Shown here: piece by piece, positions 1 to 9,354 of the stretch
Layout: every line of letters starts with the position of its first letter
Numbering within the stretch: the stretch's first letter is position 1
NCBI GenBank assembly: GCA_025765615.1
Contig: JAIVFJ010000033.1
Span: 124,001-188,000, forward strand
Length of the DNA: 64,000 nt
DNA from: Zopfochytrium polystomum
Taxonomy: Eukaryota > Chytridiomycota > Chytridiomycetes > Chytridiales > Chytridiaceae
Direction of reading: 5' to 3'
The notes under the pieces: generated by a model
The model's input: the letters and a program-made list of their open reading frames with translations, nothing else
Databases searched by the model: none
Told to the model about the DNA's origin: nothing
Program-made: the position numbers and the translations under genes

Positions 1-192
1 CAGGCACTGTGGGGACAGTTGGAGGACGAGTAGCTAATTTAACGAGACACTAGCTGGGCTGTCCCATTTTCCCCGTTCTATGTAACCTTGGCGGATATGG
101 CGGTAACCAAGAAGCCGAGCTGGGGGTTCGCTGTGCCACGAACGGTCTGGGAAAGTTCGTTTCCTTGTCATAGCACCTCACAAGAACCAAAC

Positions 193-1298
193 ATGCCGGA
201 CGGAGGAGCAGCCTCAACGGGCCTTGCCCTCGGCGGCCTCTGCGCCCTTACACTGCCATCGCTTGCATCCATCTACTACCGATCGGTACCCTTCCTCAGC
301 CGCCCGCCGCTGGCTCAGTCCTTCATCCTCAAGTCGATGGTGCTTTCGTGAGTCCTTTGGCCCATCTTCACATTCTTCAAGTTTCCAATCGCGCCCCGTT
401 TCCTCACTGCAGCGTCGGCGTCACGCCAAACAAGCTCGATGAAGCTCGCATCGTTTCCCCTCCCTACACGCTCATAACCCACATGTTCCACCACTTTGAC
501 TTTCAGCACTGGCTGTCCAACGTGTACACTCTTGTCGCTGTCGGCACCTCGCTCGACCTTGGCTTTCTGCCGACGCTCATTGTGTTCTTCGGAGGTGGCC
601 TCGCAGGTGTGTTTTCGCACATCGTTGCCAACACGTACCGGGTCCCCCTGATCACCGCGCCGCCGCCGAGCCTCGTCCGCTCGCTGCCGCCGCCGCCGTC
701 GCTTCAGCCATCCCAGCAGAGCTGGTTCTCGATCTTTCCCGTGTCGTCGTCCGCATCGTCCGCATCCACCCAACCCCCAACAACACCCGCGCCCCCGATC
801 ACCACCGTGGACCCCGACGCCGCCCTCCTCGGCACGATCACCGACCACCCGCTGACGACCTGGTTCGTGCGCGCGGCGACCGGCGGCGCGCTGCGCTCTC
901 TGCGGGAGCGCATCTTCCAGATCTCGGGCGCGTCGGCGGGGGTGTACGCGCTGGTCGGGGTGGACGTGGCGCGGCTGGCGGGCAACCTGCGCGGCAGCGT
1001 GGGGCGGTGGGCGCGGCTGGTGCGGCGGCAGCGGCAGCGGGAGGAGCAGCACCGGCCGCGGGACCACGGGCTGGACGCCGACGAGGCGTACGCGCGGGAG
1101 CGCGTGGAGAAGCAGGTCACGGCGATGGTTGTCACGTTGCTCTCGCACGGGGTCGGGCTGCTGTCGCACGCTGTCGGCGGCCTGTTTGCGCCGGCGAGGG
1201 CGGGGCGGTCGATATTGGACCCCGTGGAGCCGGTCGTCAGCCATTCGGCTCATGTGGGAGGGTTTTTGTTTGGCGTCCTGGCGTCGTACGTGTTTTGA
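193..1298 (+). CDS. Rhomboid-family intramembrane serine protease
   Basis: Two exons, 193-347 and 413-1298, join in frame across a 65 bp GTGAGT...CTGCAG intron to give about 346 residues. The protein is predicted to lie in a membrane and cut transmembrane substrates. It has an early HMFHHFDFQHWLSN segment, matching the rhomboid histidine/asparagine loop. A GASAG motif near residue 240 carries the likely nucleophilic serine, and SHSAHVGG near the C-terminus carries the likely catalytic histidine. Hydrophobic segments surround these motifs. A Pro/Ser/Thr-rich insert and an Arg-rich loop (residues about 150-280) make it longer than a minimal six-helix rhomboid core. The ATG at 193 was chosen because it leads into a hydrophobic segment; an in-frame ATG lies at 88. 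The family call is firm. The exact subfamily and cellular compartment are not clear from sequence. Confidence 0.85.
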
Positions 1299-1437
1299 GA
1301 AGGACCCGGCAACGAGTTTTTCTCCTTTGATATGTATTGGTTGTTCGTTGTCGCCACAATAGAACACGAAACAACTCCAAGCACAAATAGTCTATATTCC
1401 CGCGTAAATCTGGGGTGCAGCTCCGGCCCGCCTTTTT

Positions 1438-3530
1438 TCACAATGATCGAATGGGAGAGCGTTGCTCCGAGAAAAACTTTGAAATTAAAAACGCAATATC
1501 GAGGCTCTGCTCGTAGTTCAGACTGTTGACAGTAAGGTGGAGTTTCGTTGTCAGTTCATACAGTCGGGGTTCGGGGAAAGGAGCAGCCTACCGGGGATCG
1601 CAAAACGACTGATAGTTAGTAGAGAGATCGTCCTCCTTCAGCTCCATGGTGCCGCCGATGGTTTCCGTCACCCGATCGCCCGTCAGTTCAAAGTGAACGC
1701 CGCCAAGCTCGGATCCGTTCATTTTGTGCAGACGGAAAGCCTTTCCGAGTTCCTGTTTGCCAACGATCACGTGAGTCCACGCCGTCGTCTTTTGCAAAAA
1801 GTCAAGTGCGCGTCTCCGCCTCACCTCGATTATGTTCTCGAAGCGGCGAGTTTTTATGCCGTTCACGGTTTCGGTGTTGCCATGCATGGGATCACTATGT
1901 CATAACAGAGAACGCGGGGAGAATGGATCAGCGTTACATTCTTGCGTTTCCAAACATAGTCGTGTACTCACCAACACCAGACGACCTTGTGCTTTGTGGC
2001 CTTGACTGCCTTGATGTGACTTGGTAGGTACTCGGAAATATTGGCTGCGCCGTAGCGAGTGATCAACGTAATCTTCCCTGTGAATCAAAGTGCAACTATT
2101 CGTCAGACAAAGAGAGGCCACACACAGAAACGATTTCTCCTCTCACCAGTTTCAAAGTTCGGGTCGAGAATGTCCAGCAGCGGCCCGAGCTCCTCCGGTT
2201 TCATCGACGGGCCGACCTTGATCCCGATAGGGTTCGCGAGGCCTCTAAAGAACTCGACGTGCGCGCCGTCCAGCTGGCGGGTGCGGTCGCCGATCCACAA
2301 AAAGTGCGTCCCCAAGTTGTAGTACCGCCCGTCGGAGCCCTTGCGCGTCAGCTGCTGCTCGTAGTCCAGCAGCAGCCCTTCGTGCGACATGAACATGTCG
2401 ACGCTGCCCATCGCGGACTGGCTGGTCTCGTCGGCGCCGATGGTGCGCATAAAGTCGATGGCGTCGTAGAGCCGGTCGAGGATGGTCTGGTACTCGAAGC
2501 GGATCTGCGGGTTGCGGACGTGGGCGAGGTCCCACTCCTCGAGGTTCCACGAGTCCGGGTGGTTGAGGTCGGCGAAGCCGCCGGCGATGAGGGTGCGGAC
2601 GTAGTTGACGGTGGCGGCGGAGTGGAAGTAGGCGCCAAGGAGCCGCTCCGGGTCCGGCTTGCGGTCTTCGAGGTCGATGCCGTTGACGTTGTCGCCGCGG
2701 AACGCAACGTACTCGGTGCCGTTGACGGTTTCGGTTGGCTTGGAACGCGGCTTGGCGTACTGGCCGGCCATGCGAGCGATGCGGACAACTGACGTGCGTC
2801 CGCCCCAGACAAGGATGAGGGACATTTGAAGGAGAACTTTCAGCTTTTTTTGGATGTGGTCCTGTTCGTTTAACGTTTCGGTTGAGGTGGATCGCGTTAG
2901 CGTTTGTCCCCAAAAACAGCTTCAGCGCCTTGTAGGATCACCTGTGAGCAGTAATCGAAGAGTTCTGCGCAGTCCCCACCCTGCAGAAGGAATCGCTTGT
3001 TCTCGGCCACTTCTGCCAGCTGAGATCTGAGCCTGGTGATCTGATCATGGAGCAGAGGTGCGCGGATTAATCAGAGCACGATCCCCGCCCGCATGGCAAG
3101 CGATCATGAGCCTACCTCGGCCTGGGAAACGAGTGGAGGAAGTTGATTTAACTTTGAGAGCACCTTGCCGAGATGGGCGGGATCGTCATAGTTGACGTCT
3201 TGCACGATCTTCTTTGACTTCCACGAGTCGATGGACCAGTCCTGGGGAAAAGTGAAGCGGGAGAGAGAAGGATCGGTAAGTTGCGGCGGTAACGGGGTCG
3301 TCCGCCGGGAACGCTGGAGCGGGTGAGGCGCCGACCAACCAAACGGCCGACACGATCCCTCGCCCTCGCATTCCCGTTCCTGTTCCTCCGCAACCAAAGC
3401 CAGCTGGCTCTCTCTCTAGCTGTCTCATCATGTCTCTGCGTGAACAACCAACCAAACAACCACGTACCGACGGCGCTGGCGTTGGCGGCGACGACGACGG
3501 CGCCCTGGATGATGATGACGATGATGCCAT
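1438..3530 (-). CDS. Class II (plant/bacterial-type) 3-deoxy-7-phosphoheptulonate synthase
   Basis: Eight exons on the minus strand (3530-3468, 3241-3116, 3040-2942, 2861-2147, 2077-1972, 1894-1825, 1752-1592, 1522-1438) total 1,425 nt, exactly 475 codons. The enzyme condenses phosphoenolpyruvate and erythrose 4-phosphate, the first step of the shikimate pathway. Class II hallmarks are present in order: DWSIDSWKSKK, FLLQGGDCAE, MSLILVWGG, GQYAKPR, SHEGLLLDYEQ, then DPMHGNT, HFELTGD and DPRLNYEQSLD near the end. Introns were placed where they restore this family order; the 1753-1824 intron is 72 bp and would otherwise read through in frame. Length is normal for class II enzymes. The first exon is a Ser/Pro-rich 21-residue leader and is the least certain part. 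It is divergent from the DPCD gene across a 336 bp spacer. Confidence 0.93.
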
Positions 3531-3866
3531 TGCGCGAGGCAGCGCGTGTGTTCAGTGGCAAGATGAAGAAGCGGAAAGAGAAAGAAGCAGAACGAAGAAG
3601 GGACAGAGACTCTAGTCGCTCTGTCTCTTTCTCTGTCTCTCTGTCTGTCTCTCCCTCTCTCTCTCTCTCTTGTTTCTTTATTTTTTTTTCGTCCTCCTTT
3701 GTCAGATTTTGATTGCTCTTATTCCTTATTTTTCCAAAAAAATAACAAAAGCGAAAAAAAAATATCATATGGTGAAATGTTGGGATTTTTTCGGGGCGGC
3801 TGAATCATCCCTTGTGTGCGGTTTGGGACCCCTCTGTCGGAGTTTGAAATTGAGCAACTGGCACCG
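3531..3866. promoter_or_regulatory. Divergent spacer between DAHP synthase and DPCD genes, with CT/TCTG tract
   Basis: No coding sequence is supported here. The interval between the two start codons holds a pyrimidine tract (about 3612-3690, CTGTCTC/CTCT units followed by T runs) and an A-rich stretch around 3735-3765. It must contain both promoters. No individual factor site could be identified. Confidence 0.5.
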
Positions 3867-4631
3867 ATGCTCTCTTCCTCTTCGTCGGCGACGTCGTCGT
3901 CGTCGACCTCATCGAGCTCATCTGCACAACCACCATCGGGTGGCCGACCAGGTACCAGCGGCTCCCGCACCGCCGACCACAACTACAGCGGCTCCGATCC
4001 GCCAGCGTCGACGCCAGGGACTCCCTCGCGCACCTCCATCATCCAGGACAACCGCCGCAAAGTCCGCACCGCCACCGCGTCCGAGGAGATCGTCGAAGAG
4101 TTCGACCTCAAGACGGACGTGCTCCTCGTCCGCCGCGTGCGCACCACAAACCTCTTTGGCAGGCAGACCGACTGGGTGTACGAGGTCGGCGCGCCACCAT
4201 CATCATCAGCCGCTGCCGCCGCCGCGCGAGCAAACCCAGGCGGCGACGCGATCGCCGAGTCCGCGGGCACGCCGACGCTGCTGCGGATGGACACGCTCAG
4301 CGAGTTCCAGTTCCGCATCCGGAACCTGCCGTACCCGAAGCACAACTATACCGTCACCGTCGATGACGCGCGGAGGCGCATCGTCGTCAGGACCGCAAAC
4401 AAAAAGTACTTCGCCCGCATCCCCGTCACCGACCTCGACAGGCTCGGCATTCCCCTCGACCCGGCCCTGCTGTCGTTCGAGCACGCCGTGTCGACGCTCG
4501 TCATTCGGTACAGGAAGCCGGTCGCGGTGCTCGAGAAGGAGCGGGCGGAGAGAGAAGAGTGGAAAAAGACACCGTCTGATGCTAGCGCCCCGCCGCCAAG
4601 GGATGGCGACGTCGAGTGCAAGCAGCAGTAG
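3867..4631 (+). CDS. DPCD: DPCD homologue (cilium/flagellum-associated protein)
   Basis: A single exon encodes about 254 residues. After a Ser/Thr/Pro-rich N-terminal region, the sequence follows the DPCD family. It has a QDNRRKVR segment near residue 66, EEFDLKTDVLLVRRVR, then FQFRIRNLPYPKHNY, RRIVVRTANKKYFARI, DLDRLGIPLDPALLSFEH and a C-terminal YRKPVAVLEKE segment. DPCD is named for a deletion in a ciliary dyskinesia mouse model; it is conserved in ciliated eukaryotes and works with RuvBL-type chaperones in assembling axonemal components. Its presence argues that this fungus has a flagellated stage. The ATG at 3867 was taken because the frame opens upstream only with a GTG at 3816. Two Ala/Ser-rich insertions lengthen it relative to animal forms of about 200 residues. 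Confidence 0.92.
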   Translation: MLSSSSSATSSSSTSSSSSAQPPSGGRPGTSGSRTADHNYSGSDPPASTPGTPSRTSIIQDNRRKVRTATASEEIVEEFDLKTDVLLVRRVRTTNLFGRQTDWVYEVGAPPSSSAAAAAARANPGGDAIAESAGTPTLLRMDTLSEFQFRIRNLPYPKHNYTVTVDDARRRIVVRTANKKYFARIPVTDLDRLGIPLDPALLSFEHAVSTLVIRYRKPVAVLEKERAEREEWKKTPSDASAPPPRDGDVECKQQ

Positions 4632-4761
4632 TACGTTGTGAGGCAAGAGGGACAGACACTACTGCGGGGCTGATGCGCCATTCGAAAATAAAGTATGTAA
4701 AATGAATGGCCCAAAAATCTATTTAATGGAAATACATACAGCATTGCTTGCACGCACTGTC

Positions 4762-7467
4762 TCAGTCGACCTTGATGCCATTGAAAGAGTCAGAAGTGCG
4801 TTGAAGAAGGAAGAGTAAATGCAAACTGCGACGTCGCATTACCTTGATTGAAGAGTAAATCTTCCTCACAAAGACATAACAAGCTGCAAACCCCGCGGAG
4901 CCCTGCAAATGCCGTGAGCAGGCCCCAACATAACTTGAGAATGGACTGTCCACCGAGACTCACCGTCCACAAGAAGACGATTAGCGACATGAGAAGCGTC
5001 CAACCGCCGTACAAAATGACCGACGCGATCCCGTCCATCTTTGCCCTTGAAGCGCTATAGTACATTCCGTAAATGAAGACATACAGCGCCGAGGTTCCTG
5101 GCGCGAGGAAAGAACGCCACCACCTGGTTCGGTAAAAGTTGCATCGTCAGCCATTCTCAGACGGGGCTAAAGTTCCTCACCAATTATAGTTTTCAGAGCA
5201 CAACAAAAAGTAACACAGGAGGATGGCAACCTCCATGCTTGTGATAATCATAATGAGGAAAACGACAAACGTGAACCCAAAGACGTAGTAGATCTTGTGG
5301 GCCCAGAGGCTGTTTAGGATGTAAAACAGCTCGATGAAGATGGCGCCGAACGGAAGGACGCCGCCCAAAAGCATGACCGGAATCGGTTGGAGGTAGATTG
5401 GCTGCGGTGGAATCTGCCGCGGGATTTGGTTCGTCCGAACAGGGTGCTCGATTTTCTGGGTTCCAGTCGCGATGAGATGCGTCTGGACGGTGCAAACGAT
5501 TGTGTGGTTGGTTTCAGAATCTTACCGGCTGGTTGAAGCCAAGGTACGCTCCGATGGCGCAGAGCGGAAGGGAAACGAGAAACCACATTGCGAAAAGGAC
5601 AATCATCGTTCCTATCGGCACAGCCCCTGAAGATAGCGCGGCAATGAGGAAGAAGTTGAGCAGAATAAAGACAGCGAAGATGGTCCTGTTTCAATGTCAG
5701 CAAAGCGATCATCGACTTGCGAATACGTACCCTGGGATCAAGAGAGCTGTTGCCAGCACGTTCTTGTTCAGATTCGTGCCCCCAAAGGCTCTATAAATGC
5801 GCGCAGAGGAGTATCCCGCAACGGAGCCGAACATGACGTATGCAACGATCATCATGGTCGGTAACGATCCGCCGAGCGAGGGAGAGAGGACACCCAGAGC
5901 AGCGAAAACTGCGCATTGTGAAAGTAAAATATGAACGATTCAGAAAAGCGCAGCACTAAAACCACAAAGACAGATGAGACGAACAGAGAGTCAAAAAAGT
6001 CATGGCAGACATTTGGGCACCGCTCCCTACGAGGACTGCAAGCCACGACGAGTGAGGTGGGTTCCGAAACACGTCTCCGTGCACCAGCTTCCATCCAGAG
6101 TCGTCAATGGATTCACTCTACTTTAGAATGAGCGACGATTCCTTCTTGGCGGCACAGAAAAAAGCAGTACCTCTAAGTCAACTGAGTTGTATCGAGCGAT
6201 ATCTTTCCTCACGGACGGGAGTAGATTCAACACGACCATGCCCGAAAGAAAAATCACAATCACCACAGAGTTGATGAGAGAGAACCAGTGGATGCGAGGT
6301 TCTGATGCGGACGCGTTTAGACTAAGGTATTTCTCCCAACGGGCACTTCGCGGTGGGGAAAAATCACTTGTAAGCCCAATACGCCTAATCTGGCCACTTC
6401 ACGCACCTCCACTCTGTCTCCGATTTCTTCGGCGCAATCCGTCATTTAGCGAAAGCTCGATAATCGGGTACAGCACAGACAAAACTCACCACCCACTTTA
6501 CCGAGTATGTGTACGAAAAGGAAGTTGTCGAGTCCTCAGATAAATACAACTTTGGGGTTTCAGGTGTGATGGCACAGTCAGAAACGTGAGCAGCGCTTGA
6601 TGGGTATACTGCAAAGCCCACGACGCGAAAAAGATCGTTTTTCAATGCGTTGTATGAGATAACGAAGTTGAAGTGATTGTGAAGAGCTGGCTTTTCTCCC
6701 TAAATGGAACAGCTATCGGTGAGCAGGAGCAACAGATCAATGTGTTTGCACTGACCACCAGCTCGCCCATTTCAAATCCCAGATTGTACTGTTCCCTTCC
6801 ATGTCTGTCCTTCACTACGGTCGCTGTGGGAAGGTGGTCGACCAACCTGGAAAGCGAAGGGATGTTGCGTTATAAGCATGGGCTGGACGGAAATTGCTCG
6901 AACCAGTTCATGTTGTATCGCGCTCGAATGAGGCCGTTTACGAATGCAGCGTCAGCGGGACTGACCTTGACCTCTGCCTCGCAAAGCGTGCTGCAAGTCT
7001 TGTCCTCCAGCATGCGAATCTGTCCGCGAAAAGGGTCATCTAAGCGAAATAGCACCGACACGACAACTGATTGGACTCACGTTGAACCTCGAGTCGTACA
7101 GCCTGTCGCCAAACAAGCTGCTTCCGAGCGACTCTGCTTGGGGACGCGGCCCGTTGTCGGGCGGGCAAAAGTGGAGGCGCGGGTGGTACTGATCGTACGG
7201 AAAGATGGTCTCGGGGGATGAGAGTGCGTTGACGAGGAGCTCGACCCTGTCGTCCTTGCGGTAGTCCACGGGCGCCTCCCCCGGCAGGTAGAAGGCGCCG
7301 GCCGTAGGCGCGATGAGTGCGCATGCGGCGAACGCGGCGACGACGGAGGCGATCCGGCTCCGGCGGGATAGTCGTCGGGGGAAGCCGCGGCCGCGGCCGC
7401 CGCCGCTGCAGCTCCGTGGTGGTGGTGGTGGTGGTGGTGGAGGGCGTCCTCCGGTGGCGAGTGGCAT
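4762..7467 (-). CDS. Transmembrane 9 superfamily (endomembrane protein 70) member
   Basis: Thirteen exons: 7467-7081, 7019-6904, 6846-6759, 6699-6490, 6426-6407, 6345-6171, 6117-5985, 5908-5731, 5685-5526, 5482-5181, 5123-4964, 4902-4843 and 4770-4762. They sum to 1,998 nt, about 665 residues. TM9SF proteins sit in Golgi and endosomal membranes and help sort membrane cargo. Visible family blocks are a signal peptide ending near AGAFYLPGEAPVDY, SLFGDRLYDSRFN, NWLVDHLPTA, HNHFNFVISYN, HWFSLINS, KDIARYN, DSGWKLVHGDVF, SGAVPIGT, HPVRTNQIPRQIP, the nine-segment membrane domain, and a C-terminal KIYSSIKVD. That ending resembles the KxD-type Golgi retention signal. Exons of 20 nt and 9 nt are needed to keep the family sequence. 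The donor at 6759 could instead be 6756. The first exon encodes a run of nine prolines. Confidence 0.92.
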
Positions 7468-7916
7468 GATTGATGGGAGAGTGAGAAAGAGACGTCGCCT
7501 GTCTGTCTGTCTGTCGGTCGGTCTGTCTGCTCCAACTGTCAAGTCCGTCCGTCGCTGTGTGTCTGTCTGTCTGTCTGTCGGTATTCGTTGGACGTGTGAT
7601 ATTCTGTATTTATTTGCAGTCCCCGGCAAGACAGTTTGTTGCATATGCGCAGCCGCGAAAAGTAACGGTGACGGCCTGCCTCGCCTCGCCCTCTGCCTGC
7701 CTGCATTTTCACACCCGCCCGCGCAGAAATAGCCGCCAGGGCCACCGCGTGCACACGGCAAAGAGAGGGAGGTTGGGGGGAAGTCAGCTGTGGAGGTCGC
7801 TGCGGCATATCTGTACATGCATTAGCAAGCGTCGCGCTGCGATTTGTACTGTACCTTTTCGAGCCTGTGTCCCTTCCAACAATTCTCGTTAGCGAGCGAG
7901 CGGTGAAGCACGCGAA
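7468..7916. promoter_or_regulatory. Divergent spacer between TM9SF gene and unidentified gene, with TCTG repeats
   Basis: No supported coding sequence. The part nearest the TM9SF start has two (TCTG)n blocks, about 7500-7525 and 7558-7580. These would appear as CAGA repeats in a TM9SF leader transcript. Confidence 0.5.
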
Positions 7917-9354
7917 ATGGATTTCGACGACGAGCCGGCCGCCCCCAACGCAGTCGCACGGCGTCGGCGATGTCAAGACAGCCCACCCGGCGCATCTCCT
8001 CCGCCGCATCCACAGAGTCTGCCCAGGGAATTTCGGCGCATGCCGTCCGCGCTGGCCCGCCCGATCTTACGTGCCGCCCTCGATCGCGCTCGCACAACAG
8101 ACGAGATCGTCGAACTGCGCCTCGTCTCTCGGGAATCCAAGCGCTTGGTCGACCTGCACGCCCCCGGCTTGCTTCTCGATGCGCTCCGCGGCCATCACAG
8201 CTTTGGAATCCACAGTCTATTCGAGCTGCTGCCATCGCTCTACGGCACGGCGAATCCCGGGGACTCGCTCGCCGCGGCCTGGGCGGCAGGCGCTGCCATC
8301 TGGGAAAACGCGTCGTTCTTGTCGTTCCTGGACGAGCTCCGCGAGACGGACTTGGTCGCCATTCACAATGCAGTTTTTGTGATTGACAACGAGGAGAAGA
8401 GAGTGCTGCGTTTGACGGCGTGCCTTCCGAACGTTGCTCTTGGCCGGGTGCTGGCGCGGTGTGGATGCGCGTGGCTGGCGGGATCACGGTGGTGGACGCC
8501 TGTCGTCGCGAAAAAAGTTTGTGAGGAGTTGTCGAAGGCGGTGAGGGACACTAGACGTTATTACTTTCCCGGACTTTCGGATTCATCAGAAATGGAACTA
8601 AGCATTTTCAATGTGTTGGCAGGAAAACCAGTGGCGGTCTCCGAATGCGTATCGTCTGCTTTCACACACCGCGGATCAAAGTAGGCCGCAGCTTCTTATC
8701 GGGCTGCAGTCTCAGGGAGACTTTAATCCTTCAGGCCAAACTTTGCGCAATCAGGCAGACGCACTCTTTCTAGCAGTATTCATACCACCAGACACCGGTT
8801 ATGCGGTGCAGAACATTGTTCGCGGCCTTGACCTCGACGCCCTCCCTCCTGCTTTGCAAATCTGGCGCATGAACGCCGCTTTGGCGGATTTTTCCATCTG
8901 CAGCAAATGCGACATGTTCAGGCAAGCGGGGCACACGACTGAGATTCACACAGCCATCTGCACGCCTGACGGGTTTAGAAAAGTCGTCTCGATGTTGATG
9001 CACGACGACGTCTGGCCTCTCCCTTACCAAACGAACCTGCTGAAACGAATGCTAAGAGTGTTTCAGCTTTGCTCGGACATTCCTTCAATGCCCGACCCCG
9101 CCGTGTTGGTCGCAAATGTCCTGGAGGTCGCGCCGGAACCGCACTGTCGCTCAATATTGAAGCAGAGCTTGGAGCAGTTTGGCGCGTGGGTCGAGTCTGA
9201 AGTGGATATGCCGTGGGGGAATATGCAGCAGCGTCTGCTGCAAAGCATCGAGGGCATGCCGTTGTTTTCCGGCGGTCGTTTGGTCAAGATATTGGACGAG
9301 TTTTCGAATATTCCGTTCCTCGCGGATTTGATCGAGTTCGCAAAGGCTTTGTGA
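7917..9354 (+). CDS. Hypothetical protein, possible F-box-like N-terminus
   Basis: I do not recognise this gene. Two exons, 7917-8540 and 8623-9354, join in phase across an 82 bp GTGAGG...TTGGCAG intron to give 451 residues. Without the intron the first frame stops at 8684. Residues about 40-70 (PSALARPILRAALDRA, then VELRLVSRESKRLVDLH) look like an F-box: helix, then the L-x-L-V-S-R-x-x-x-x-L-V signature. The rest is predicted to be alpha-helical and leucine-rich, with no transmembrane segment and no catalytic motif. A short CSKC motif near residue 300 is isolated. If the F-box reading is right it would be a substrate adaptor for an SCF ubiquitin ligase, but that is inference. It is the last well-formed gene before the disordered 9.4-14 kb interval. 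Confidence 0.6.

Noticed and set aside
315..1367. 350-codon open frame on the minus strand
   Set aside because: It is Arg/Pro-rich and antisense to the rhomboid gene, whose motifs and intron are clear.
3816..3866. Upstream GTG start for DPCD
   Set aside because: GTG initiation is not expected for a eukaryotic nuclear gene; the first in-frame ATG is at 3867.
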